A stretch of DNA of 64,000 bases from an uncultured Candidatus Melainabacteria bacterium (GTDB lineage Bacteria; Cyanobacteriota; Vampirovibrionia; Gastranaerophilales; Gastranaerophilaceae): the NCBI GenBank assembly GCA_947525005.1, contig CANNUY010000002.1:62001-126000 (forward strand), written 5' to 3'. Made by a program: the position numbers and the translations under genes. How positions within the stretch are numbered: position 1 is the first letter of the stretch; the number at the start of each line of letters is the position of its first letter. The notes under the pieces were generated by a model, which saw only the letters and a program-made list of their open reading frames with translations, was not told the DNA's origin and ran no database searches. This document shows, one piece after another, positions 25,362 to 34,038 of this stretch.

Positions 25362-26372
25362 ATGACAAAGAATTGTATTCCAGTAAGAATAGCAGGTGTA
25401 GGATACGGTATTCCTGAAACAGTTATTACAAATGATGATTTAACAAAATTGTATGAAACATCTGATGAATGGATTTATTCACGTACTGGTATTAAAGAAA
25501 GACGTGTAGTTTCAGGTAACCAAACAGCGATAGATTTAGGCTTTGAAGCAGCGCAAAAAGCGTTAGCAAAAGCTAATATGAAACCAGAGGAATTAGATTT
25601 GATTATTGCAGCATCATCTGCACCTCCTCAAATGTATCCTGCTTTGGCTTGTCATATTCAATCTATGTTAGGTATTGAAACAGATATTCCTGCATTTGAT
25701 ATGACAGCAGCATGCTCAGGTTTGATTTATGGTATGCAAGTTGCTCGAGGATTTATCAATGCTGGAATTTATAAGAATGTATTGATTGTTGCAACAGATA
25801 ACAACACTAGATATTTAGATTGGACAGATAGAGCTACTTCAATCTTGTTCGGTGATGGTGCAGGTGCTATGGTTCTTACTCCATCAGAAGACGGTGTTGA
25901 CGATATTATTGCTATTGATATCAAGGCTAAGGGTTCAATTGGTGAAATGATTTATAAAGACACAATTGGTCAAAACTGTCCATTAGTTGAACAATCAGAA
26001 GAAAAAGACAGATTTATTCACATGAACGGTAAAGAAGTATACAAGTTCGTTGTAAGAATTCTTCCACAATATATTGAAGATTTGATTGAACAAGCTGGCT
26101 TAAAGGCTGATGAAATTGAATATTTAATTCCTCATCAAGCTAACTTGAGAATTATTCAAGCCGTACAAGAAAGACTTCAATATAGTGATGACAAAGTTAT
26201 TACAAATATCAAATACTATGGTAATACATCAGCTGCTTCAGTGCCAATCGCATTAGCAGAAGGTGTAGAAAAAGGAACAGTAAAATTAGGTTCAAAAGCT
26301 ATTTTATGTGGTTTCGGAGCTGGTATGACTTGGGGTGGTGCCATAGTTAGATTAAGAGAAGGAATTTGCTAG
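25362..26372 (+). CDS. fabH: Beta-ketoacyl-ACP synthase III (FabH)
   Basis: Condenses acetyl-CoA with malonyl-ACP to start fatty acid synthesis. The Cys-His-Asn triad is visible: DMTAACSGLIYGM (Cys), LIPHQANLRII (His) and NIKYYGNTSAAS (Asn). Also seen are DEWIYSRTGIKERR at the N-terminus and GFGAGMTWGG at the C-terminus. The length of 336 is normal. Confidence 0.97.
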   Translation: MTKNCIPVRIAGVGYGIPETVITNDDLTKLYETSDEWIYSRTGIKERRVVSGNQTAIDLGFEAAQKALAKANMKPEELDLIIAASSAPPQMYPALACHIQSMLGIETDIPAFDMTAACSGLIYGMQVARGFINAGIYKNVLIVATDNNTRYLDWTDRATSILFGDGAGAMVLTPSEDGVDDIIAIDIKAKGSIGEMIYKDTIGQNCPLVEQSEEKDRFIHMNGKEVYKFVVRILPQYIEDLIEQAGLKADEIEYLIPHQANLRIIQAVQERLQYSDDKVITNIKYYGNTSAASVPIALAEGVEKGTVKLGSKAILCGFGAGMTWGGAIVRLREGIC

Positions 26373-26407
26373 TTATAGCAAATTAGTTGATAAGGGGTAT
26401 AAAAATA

Positions 26408-27355
26408 ATGACTAAGAAGATAGCATTCTTGTTTCCAGGACAAGGCGCACAAGCTGTAGGTATGGGTAAAGATGTAGCTGAAAGTTCAAATTCTGCAAAA
26501 TCTGTATACGAAACAGCTGACAGTGTATTAGGTAAAAGTGTTTCAACATTATGTTTTGAAGGACCAGAAGATAGTTTGAAACAAACTGTAAATACACAAC
26601 CTTGTATTGTAACTACATCAATAGCTTTATTAGAAGCTTTGAAAGAAGGTTTGGATATAGTTCCTGATTATGTAGCAGGTCACAGTTTAGGTGAATATTG
26701 TGCTATGTATACAGCAGGTGTTATGAATCTTGAAACTACGTTAAGAGCAATTCAAAAGAGAGCTGATTTGATGAGCGAAACAAAAGGTGGAAGCATGGCT
26801 GCAGTTTTGAACGCATCAGAAGAACAGTTAAAAGCTGGTTTGGAAGAAGGTTCAAAAGTTGGTTATGTTGACGTTGCTAATTACAACTCACCTGCACAAG
26901 TTGTTATTACTGGTGCTGATGACGCTGTAAAAGCGACAAGTGATTATTTGTTAGCTAACGGTGTTAGAAGGGTTGTTCCATTGGCTGTATCAGGAGCTTT
27001 TCACTCTAAGTTTATGGAAAATGCTGGTAAAGAGTTTGAAGGATTTGTTGCTGGTTTAGAATTAAACAATGCAAAAATGCCTGTAATCACAAACGTAGAT
27101 GCAGCTGAAACAGTTGAAGCTAGTGAATTCAAAACAAAAATGCCAAGACAAATTTATTCATCAGTTCATTGGACACAAACTATTCAGAAAATGATAGCTG
27201 AAGGTGTAGATACATTTGTTGAGATTGGACCTGGAAAAGTATTAGCAGGTTTAAATAAGAAGATTAGTTCTGAAATCAAAACATATAATGTATTTGACAA
27301 AGCATCATTAGATGCAACTGTTGGAGCTTTAAAAGAAGAATTAGCAGGAGTATAA
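26408..27355 (+). CDS. fabD: Malonyl-CoA:ACP transacylase FabD
   Basis: Loads malonyl onto ACP. LFPGQGAQAVGMG, the nucleophile motif GHSLGEYCA, QKRADLM, AVSGAFHS (His) and EIGPGKVLAGL are all present. The ATG at 26408 is chosen because AAGGGG is 10 bases upstream; the alternative at 26387 adds seven unmatched residues. It lies between fabH and fabG. Confidence 0.96.
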   Translation: MTKKIAFLFPGQGAQAVGMGKDVAESSNSAKSVYETADSVLGKSVSTLCFEGPEDSLKQTVNTQPCIVTTSIALLEALKEGLDIVPDYVAGHSLGEYCAMYTAGVMNLETTLRAIQKRADLMSETKGGSMAAVLNASEEQLKAGLEEGSKVGYVDVANYNSPAQVVITGADDAVKATSDYLLANGVRRVVPLAVSGAFHSKFMENAGKEFEGFVAGLELNNAKMPVITNVDAAETVEASEFKTKMPRQIYSSVHWTQTIQKMIAEGVDTFVEIGPGKVLAGLNKKISSEIKTYNVFDKASLDATVGALKEELAGV

Positions 27356-27425
27356 ATAATACAACCTGTTAGTTTTACGTGTAAAAAAGTAGGTCAGGAA
27401 ACTGACAGTAATAAGGAGAAAATTA

Positions 27426-28157
27426 ATGACAGACAGAAAAATTGCTTTAATCACAGGCGGTTCTCGTGGTATCGGTTTAGCTTGTGCACTTGAATTAGCT
27501 AAAGCAGGTTGTGATATCATTATTAACGATATTTGTGATGCTGAAAAAGCTCAACCAGCTTTGGACGAAATCAAAGCATGTGGTGTAAATGCTTACTTCT
27601 ACAGCTTTGACGTATCAAATGACGAAGCAGTAAAAGAAAATGTTGATAAAATGATTGCTGAACATGGCAAGATTGATGTTTTATTGAACAATGCTGGTAT
27701 AACAAAAGACGGTTTATTCGTAAGAATGAACATGGAACAATGGGAAAGAGTTATCAAAATCAACTTAACAAGTGCATATTGTGTAACTCATCACGTAATC
27801 AAACACATGATGAAAGCTCGTCAAGGTTCTATCATCAACATGTCAAGTGTTGTAGGTTTACACGGTAACCCAGGTCAAGCAAACTATTCAGCATCAAAAG
27901 CTGGTTTAATTGGTTTGACAAAAACATTGGCTAAGGAATTTGGTTCAAGAAACATCAGAGTAAATGCTGTATGTCCTGGATTTATCCAAACAGCTATGAC
28001 AGCTAATTTGCCTAACATTGAAGAATACACAAAAGCTATTCCAATGAAAAGATTAGGTACACCTGAAGATATTGCTAAGACAGTTAAATATTTAGCATTA
28101 GATGCTGATTATGTATCAGGTCAAGCAATTGAAGTTGCAGGTGCATTGATAATTTAG
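27426..28157 (+). CDS. fabG: 3-oxoacyl-ACP reductase FabG
   Basis: NADPH-dependent SDR reductase of the elongation cycle. It has TGGSRGIG (cofactor), NNAG, the Ser of NMSSVVGLHGNPGQ, YSASKAG (Tyr/Lys) and PGFIQTAMT. The 243 residues are family length. AAGGAG lies upstream of the start. Confidence 0.96.
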   Translation: MTDRKIALITGGSRGIGLACALELAKAGCDIIINDICDAEKAQPALDEIKACGVNAYFYSFDVSNDEAVKENVDKMIAEHGKIDVLLNNAGITKDGLFVRMNMEQWERVIKINLTSAYCVTHHVIKHMMKARQGSIINMSSVVGLHGNPGQANYSASKAGLIGLTKTLAKEFGSRNIRVNAVCPGFIQTAMTANLPNIEEYTKAIPMKRLGTPEDIAKTVKYLALDADYVSGQAIEVAGALII

Positions 28158-28262
28158 TAATAAAACTTAAACAGAATAGATAAAGTTTTTGCAAAATTAT
28201 CTTGAAATAGTATAATTTAAAATGAAAACAGTGTAGTATATTTAAAAAATGAGGATTAAAAA

Positions 28263-28499
28263 ATGAGCGAAACATTTGAAAAAGTAAAAAAAGTTGTAGT
28301 TAGTCAATTAAGTCTTGACGATGAATCAATTGTAACTCCAGAAGCTAGCTTCTCAGCTGACTTAGGTGCTGATTCATTAGATACAGTAGAATTAGTAATG
28401 GCTTTTGAGGAAGAATTCGGTTGTGAAATTCCTGAAGAAGAAGCTGAACAAATTCAAACAGTTCAAGACGCAGTTAACTATATTGAGGCTCACTCATAA
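28263..28499 (+). CDS. acpP: Acyl carrier protein
   Basis: A 78-residue acidic carrier. The 4'-phosphopantetheine Ser lies in GADSLDTVELV, and the C-terminus is TVQDAVNYIEAH. A small GC hairpin (AATGCG..CGCATT, about 28511-28537) follows it before fabF; without a T-run it may stabilise the acpP mRNA rather than terminate. Confidence 0.97.
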   Translation: MSETFEKVKKVVVSQLSLDDESIVTPEASFSADLGADSLDTVELVMAFEEEFGCEIPEEEAEQIQTVQDAVNYIEAHS

Positions 28500-28559
28500 G
28501 AGGATTATTGAATGCGGGGGTATAATGCCCTCGCATTTATAAATAGAAAAGGTAGAAAA

Positions 28560-29813
28560 ATGACAAAACGTAGAGTAGTAATTACTGGTATGGGCGCAGT
28601 AACTCCTTGTGGGATAGGGGTAGATAATTTTTGGTCTGCGATGGTTAATGGAAAAAGTGGTATTTCATTGATTGAATCAATGGATACAGAACTTCAGTCT
28701 GTTAAGATTGCTGGCGAAATTAAAGACAAAGATTTTAATCCAGTAGATTATATAGACGCAAAAGATGCAAAACGTATGGATAGATATACACAGTTTGCAG
28801 TAGTAGCAGCAGATGAAGCTATTAAAGATGCAAAACTTGATGAAGCAGATTATGATCCATATAGAGTTGGTGTAATTGTTAGTTCAGCAGCTGGTGGTTT
28901 CAAAACTTTTGAAAAAAACCACTTAGCGATGATTAACAGAGGACCAACTAAAGGTTCACCATTTACAATTCCTATGTTGATAGTAGATATGGCATCAGGT
29001 CGTATTTCTATGAGACATGGATTCAAGGGTGTAAACAAAGCTGTTGTTTCAGCATGTGCAACAGGTACTCACTCAGTTGGTGATGCGTTTAGAGCAATCC
29101 AATATGGTGATGCAGATGCAATGGTAGCAGGTGGTTGTGAAGCTACAATTACAACAATTGGTATTGGTGCATTTACAACTGCAAGAACATTATCAAAAAG
29201 AAATGATGCTCCAGAAAAAGCATCTAGACCTTATGATAAAGATAGAGATGGTTTTGTCATGGGTGAAGGTGCTGGTGTTTTAATTCTTGAAGAATACGAA
29301 CATGCAAAAGCTAGAGGCGCTAAAATTTACGCAGAAATCGTTGGATATGGTCAATCTGCAGATGCTTATGATATGGTTGCTCCTTGTCCAGAAGGTAAGG
29401 GCGCTACAAAATCTATGGAATTCGCATTGAAAGATGCTGGCTTGAAACCAGAAGATATTCAATATATTAACACTCACGGTACAAGTACTGGTTTGGGTGA
29501 TAAGGCTGAATCTAAAGCTGTTGAAAACATGTTTGGTTCAAAAGATGAAAATGCTAACTTGTACGTAAGTTCAACAAAAAGTATGCACGGTCACATGTTA
29601 GGTGCTACAGGTGCTGTTGAAAGTATCGTATGTGTTAAAACTATTAATGAAAATGTTGTTCCTCCAACAATCAACCTTGATAATCAAGATGAGGAAGTTG
29701 CTAATTTGAACTATGTTCCTAACAAAGCTCAAAAAGCAGAAATCCACGCAGCATTATCAAATTCATTTGGTTTTGGTGGTCACAACGCTACTTTGGTTTT
29801 CAAAGAAGTTTAA
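28560..29813 (+). CDS. fabF: Beta-ketoacyl-ACP synthase II (FabF)
   Basis: Elongation condensing enzyme. The catalytic Cys is in VSACATGTHSVGDA, the two His in NTHGTSTGLGD and STKSMHGHMLGATGA, and GFGGHNATLVF ends the protein. The ATG at 28560 (MTKRRVVITGMG) is chosen with GAAAAGG upstream; an earlier ATG at 28512 starts inside the hairpin. It is the last gene of the fab cluster. Confidence 0.96.
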   Translation: MTKRRVVITGMGAVTPCGIGVDNFWSAMVNGKSGISLIESMDTELQSVKIAGEIKDKDFNPVDYIDAKDAKRMDRYTQFAVVAADEAIKDAKLDEADYDPYRVGVIVSSAAGGFKTFEKNHLAMINRGPTKGSPFTIPMLIVDMASGRISMRHGFKGVNKAVVSACATGTHSVGDAFRAIQYGDADAMVAGGCEATITTIGIGAFTTARTLSKRNDAPEKASRPYDKDRDGFVMGEGAGVLILEEYEHAKARGAKIYAEIVGYGQSADAYDMVAPCPEGKGATKSMEFALKDAGLKPEDIQYINTHGTSTGLGDKAESKAVENMFGSKDENANLYVSSTKSMHGHMLGATGAVESIVCVKTINENVVPPTINLDNQDEEVANLNYVPNKAQKAEIHAALSNSFGFGGHNATLVFKEV

Positions 29814-29835
29814 TAGTTTGAAGAATATATTCAAG

Positions 29836-29869
29836 AAGGCTGTAAACATTATGTGTTTCAGCCTTTTTT
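29836..29869 (+). terminator. Terminator after fabF
   Basis: AAGGCTGtAAACA-ttatg-TGTTTCAGCCTT followed by T-run. Confidence 0.85.
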
Positions 29870-29894
29870 AGATTAAGAATGAAAGAGAAAAATT

Positions 29895-30512
29895 TTGAAC
29901 TTTATTAAAGAACATTTCGATTTTAATTTTTATCCAGTGACATATTTAGCGATATTAGTAGCTTTGTTAGTTATTCCTTGTGTAATGTTTTTGCCTGAAC
30001 ATTATGGTTATGAAAACGGATTACTTGAAAATACTCAAATGATAGTTTTGTTTTTGGGTGTTTATATAGCTTTAAGAAGTAAGGTGAATAAACAATTTTT
30101 TAATTTTGTTACTATGGTTTTGTTTATTTTGATATTACGAGAAATTAATTGTGGTAGAACTTTGTTTTTCCCTGTTCCTGGAACGGTAAATACTTTTTAT
30201 GGTTGGAAAGATATTAAATATGGTTGGTTAGCACACCCAATTTATGGTGCTTATATGACTTATGTTGGATTTTATTTCTTTTTCAATAAGTTATTTAAAG
30301 ATTTGTGGGGATTTCTTTCAAGAACAAAACTACCGGTGTGGAATATACTTTTGATGCTTATTGGTATGGGATTAGGTTTATACGCAGAAAAAGTTGTTAA
30401 TGACTGTGTATATGAAGAAATAACAGAACTTTTGTTTTATGTGTCACTTGTAGGTATAATATATTTGTACAGTAATCATAAGAACTTTAGGTTAGAAGAT
30501 ATTGAAGAATAA
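29895..30512 (+). CDS. Unknown multi-pass membrane protein
   Basis: A 205-residue protein with about six hydrophobic segments, starting at TTG 29895 shortly after the fabF terminator. Conserved-looking polar residues sit at membrane borders: ENGLLENTQM, REINCGRTLF and YEEITELLF. No family is recognised. Its end overlaps the TTG start of the UvrA-like gene by 11 bases, so the two are probably co-translated. Confidence 0.75.
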   Translation: MNFIKEHFDFNFYPVTYLAILVALLVIPCVMFLPEHYGYENGLLENTQMIVLFLGVYIALRSKVNKQFFNFVTMVLFILILREINCGRTLFFPVPGTVNTFYGWKDIKYGWLAHPIYGAYMTYVGFYFFFNKLFKDLWGFLSRTKLPVWNILLMLIGMGLGLYAEKVVNDCVYEEITELLFYVSLVGIIYLYSNHKNFRLEDIEE

Positions 30513-32973
30513 AGTAGATAAGATAAAAGTACGTGGAGCTAGGGTACATAATTTAAAAAATATTGATGTAGATATTCCTTTGAATAAAGTTGTAGGAATA
30601 GCTGGGGTTTCGGGTTCAGGTAAATCATCATTAGCTTTAGGGGTGTTGTATTCAGAAGGTTCAAGACGTTATTTAGATGCTTTATCCACATACACAAGAA
30701 GAAGAATGACCCAGACGGAAAAGGCTTTGGTTGATGAGGTTTTGTATGTACCTGCATCTTTAGCTTTACATCAAAGACCAACTGCTGGGGGGATAAGAAG
30801 TACATTTGGTACAGGAACTGAACTTTTAAATATCTTGAGGTTAATGTATTCAAGACTTGCAAACCATAGATGCCCGAATGGTCATTATTTAGAGCCTACT
30901 ATTAAGGTTGCGTCAGAACAAGAACTTGTTTGTCCTGTATGTGGGGCTAAATTTTTTGCACCGTCTGCTGAGGAGTTGGCTTTTAATTCTCAAGGTGCAT
31001 GCAAAACTTGTGGTGGAACGGGAATTGTTAGAACGGTTGATAGAGCGACACTTGTTCCTGATGAAAGTTTGACTATTGATGAGGGCGCTGTCGCACCTTG
31101 GGGAACTTTGATGTGGTCTTTGATGACTGATGTTTGTAGAGAAATGGGTGTAAGAACTGACATTCCTTTTAAGGATTTGACAGAGAAAGAAAAAGATATA
31201 GTTTATAATGGACCTGCTGAAAAGAAACATATTTTTTATAAGGCAAAAAATACCAATCAGGCAGGGGAGTTAGATTTTACTTATTACAATGCTGTTTATA
31301 CTGTTGAGAATGCGCTTTCAAAGGTTAAAGATGAAAAGAGCATGAAACGTGTTGAGAAGTTTTTAAGACAAGATGTTTGTCCTGATTGTAATGGTTCAAG
31401 ACTTTCGCAAGAAGCCAGGTATCCAAAATTGCTAGGGATAACTTTGGATAAAGCTTGTGAGAAGACTTTAGAAGATATTGTTGCGTGGGTTAAGAAAGTT
31501 CCTGAGTCAATGCCTAACGAGATGAAGACAATGGCTAATAGTATTGTTGATTCGTTTTTATCTGTAGCAAATCGCTTACTTGATTTAGGGCTTGGATATC
31601 TGTCTTTGGATAGAGCTTCTAACACCTTGTCTACAGGTGAACGTCAGAGAATGCAACTTGCAAGAGCAGTTAGAAACCGTACAACAGGGGTTTTGTATGT
31701 TTTAGATGAACCATCTATTGGACTACACCCTTCTAATATTGTTGGATTGGTTGGGGTTATTGATGATTTGATAAAGGACGGAAATTCTGTGATTTTAGTA
31801 GATCATGATATTGAAATTTTATCTAAGTCTGATTGGATAATTGAAATGGGAGAAAAAGCAGGTCTTGAGGGTGGTTATATAATCTCTCAGGGTACTGTTG
31901 AAGATGTTGAAAAAGATAAAAAATCATTGATTGGAAAATTTTTGTCTGGAGAAGAAAAGGTTTTAGTAAATGAGCCTGTTTCTTGTGATAAGATATTTGA
32001 GCTTGGAAAAATATCTTTAGAAACCAATTCTATTCATACAGTTAAACCTTTGACGGTTGAGATACCAAAAGGTAGATTGACAGTTGTAACTGGGGTTTCA
32101 GGGTCAGGTAAAACTACTATGGTATTAGAAAGTTTAGTACCTGCACTTGATAATTTTGCAGATAAAAAGAAACTACCTGAACATGTTAAGGGAATTAATG
32201 CAGAGGGAATAAAGTCTGTTAAATTGATTGATGCTACACCTATTGGTATAAATGTTCGTTCAACGGTTGCAACTTATGCAAATATCCATGATGAGTTGAG
32301 AAAGTTTTTTGCTAAGTTGGATTTGGCTAAGGAGAAGGGGTATAAGGCTGGTGATTTTTCTTATAATACAGGAAAATTAAGATGTCCTGTTTGTGACGGA
32401 ACAGGTCAGATAAGTTTAGATGTACAGTTTTTGCCTGATGTTGATATACCGTGTCCTGAGTGTAGTGGTTCAAGGTATTCCAAAGATGCTTATTCGATTA
32501 AATATAAAGGGTATTCTTTACCTGAGATTATGTCTATGGACGTTAATACGGCGTTAGGTGTATTGAGCGATTTAAAAGTTGTCAGACAGAGATTAGAGGT
32601 TTTAAAGGAACTAGGTCTTGGATATTTAACTTTGGGCGAAGCAACTCCGAGTTTGTCTGGTGGTGAGGCTCAACGCTTGAAATTGGCAAGTGAGATGAGA
32701 AAAGCTCAGACTGATACTGTTTTTGTGTTTGACGAACCTACTATTGGTTTACACCCGTTAGATGTTAGAACTTTGCTTGAGGTGTTTAAGACACTTGTTG
32801 ATAATGGCGCTACTGTTGTTGTGATTGAACATGACTTAGATGTTATCAGAAACGCTGATTGGGTTATTGATATGGGGCCAGATGGTGGCGATAAAGGTGG
32901 AGAAATTGTCTTTTCTGGCACGGTTGAAGATTTGAAGAAGTGTGAGAAGTCAAAGACTGCAAAGTTTGTTTAG
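30502..32973 (+). CDS. uvrA: UvrA-family ABC ATPase, class II (UvrA2-like)
   Basis: Two ABC modules with GVSGSGKSSLAL and GVSGSGKTTMVL, LSTGERQRMQLA and LSGGEAQRLKLA signatures, and DEPSIGLHP / DEPTIGLHP. Zinc modules are CPNGH..CPVC, CKTCGGTG, CPDCNGSRL and CPVCDGTG. At 823 residues it is about 120 shorter than UvrA: the stretch between RCPNGHYLE and CPVCGAKF, where UvrA carries its ~100-residue UvrB-binding domain, is nearly absent. This fits UvrA2-type paralogues, linked to damage tolerance or drug resistance. The start is TTG 30502. Confidence 0.88.
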   Translation: MKNKVDKIKVRGARVHNLKNIDVDIPLNKVVGIAGVSGSGKSSLALGVLYSEGSRRYLDALSTYTRRRMTQTEKALVDEVLYVPASLALHQRPTAGGIRSTFGTGTELLNILRLMYSRLANHRCPNGHYLEPTIKVASEQELVCPVCGAKFFAPSAEELAFNSQGACKTCGGTGIVRTVDRATLVPDESLTIDEGAVAPWGTLMWSLMTDVCREMGVRTDIPFKDLTEKEKDIVYNGPAEKKHIFYKAKNTNQAGELDFTYYNAVYTVENALSKVKDEKSMKRVEKFLRQDVCPDCNGSRLSQEARYPKLLGITLDKACEKTLEDIVAWVKKVPESMPNEMKTMANSIVDSFLSVANRLLDLGLGYLSLDRASNTLSTGERQRMQLARAVRNRTTGVLYVLDEPSIGLHPSNIVGLVGVIDDLIKDGNSVILVDHDIEILSKSDWIIEMGEKAGLEGGYIISQGTVEDVEKDKKSLIGKFLSGEEKVLVNEPVSCDKIFELGKISLETNSIHTVKPLTVEIPKGRLTVVTGVSGSGKTTMVLESLVPALDNFADKKKLPEHVKGINAEGIKSVKLIDATPIGINVRSTVATYANIHDELRKFFAKLDLAKEKGYKAGDFSYNTGKLRCPVCDGTGQISLDVQFLPDVDIPCPECSGSRYSKDAYSIKYKGYSLPEIMSMDVNTALGVLSDLKVVRQRLEVLKELGLGYLTLGEATPSLSGGEAQRLKLASEMRKAQTDTVFVFDEPTIGLHPLDVRTLLEVFKTLVDNGATVVVIEHDLDVIRNADWVIDMGPDGGDKGGEIVFSGTVEDLKKCEKSKTAKFV

Positions 32974-33172
32974 AAAATAATTTGTAATTCGTAATGATGT
33001 ATTATATTGTTTTTTGTGTCATCATGAATTTATTTTAGAATCCCTTTAAAGTTATTTTGGTATGTCTTAAAATAAGTAAAGAATTATAAAATCATGCACT
33101 AATACTGTATATAAGGTGTTATTGTTTTGTTATAATTTTTGTAAATAGACAAAAACTATGGGGATATAAAGA

Positions 33173-33697
33173 ATGTTTGTCAATAAAATAAAATCAGCAA
33201 TTGTTGGTGCTAGTGTAGTTTTAGCAGGTTGTAATGCGCCTGCGTCTCATAGAAATGCTGAAAAATATATGATGAATAAGCCACAAAAAGAATTGGAAGC
33301 GGTTATAGTAAAAGAAAATGCTCCTAAAGTAACTAATACAGAAAGTTGTGTAAGAACTCAATCTAACTTGGATTCAGTAGCTTATAGAGATGTGTTTATG
33401 GCAACAAATGCTAGTAAGGATTCATCTAAGGTAGCTGAATTTAACAAAATAGCTGCAAAAGGTAAAATGGAAATGCATATTCCAACTAAAAAATTGGTTG
33501 AAACAAATGTTACAGCGAAAGAGTATAATAGAATTTTAGATGATGCAAGAGGAATATTTGCATCTGAAAAATTCTATGAAAAAATTCAGTATGCAACAGA
33601 TAGTATCAATTATAGAAAATTCTTTGATAAACATAAATTGATGACTCCAAAAGTTGAAAAATTTTTTAATACTGTAAGTAAACAAATTAAGCCATAG
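33173..33697 (+). CDS. Small lipoprotein, unknown function
   Basis: A 174-residue protein with a lipoprotein signal: basic N-terminus, hydrophobic SAIVGASVVLAGC, then acceptor Cys20. The mature part is charged and helical with no recognised domain. GGGG lies 9 bases upstream of the ATG. It is followed after 15 bases by a TIGR04076-type gene. Confidence 0.7.
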   Translation: MFVNKIKSAIVGASVVLAGCNAPASHRNAEKYMMNKPQKELEAVIVKENAPKVTNTESCVRTQSNLDSVAYRDVFMATNASKDSSKVAEFNKIAAKGKMEMHIPTKKLVETNVTAKEYNRILDDARGIFASEKFYEKIQYATDSINYRKFFDKHKLMTPKVEKFFNTVSKQIKP

Positions 33698-33712
33698 TGG
33701 ATATAATAAATT

Positions 33713-34027
33713 ATGAATAAATGTAAGATAACTGTTTTAAAACGTAATTTTGACGAAGAATTAGCGAAAGAATATGGTGTTGAAGGTTTGACTGCTTGTC
33801 CTATGTTGAAAGAGGGTCAGGTGTTTTATGCAGATTGGGAATGTCCAGAAGGGTTTTGTAATGAAGCTTGGAAGGCGATTTATCAATATGTATTTACACT
33901 AGCACACGGTGGAGCTACAAAAGAAACATTCTATTATAACGATTGGATAAAAACTCCAGGAGTTGCAATTTGTTCTTGTAACGATGGCTTAAGACCTGTA
34001 ATTTTCAAGATTGAAGCTCAAGGCTGA
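33713..34027 (+). CDS. TIGR04076-family protein
   Basis: A 104-residue protein of a family of unknown function: KITVLKRNF at the start, ACPMLKEGQVFYAD, PEGFCNEAWKAIYQYVFTLAHGG and DWIKTPGVAICSCNDGLRPV. Four conserved Cys suggest metal or redox chemistry, but no activity is known. It converges on the dikinase gene with only 11 bases between. Confidence 0.8.
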   Translation: MNKCKITVLKRNFDEELAKEYGVEGLTACPMLKEGQVFYADWECPEGFCNEAWKAIYQYVFTLAHGGATKETFYYNDWIKTPGVAICSCNDGLRPVIFKIEAQG

Positions 34028-34038
34028 CATTGATATCT

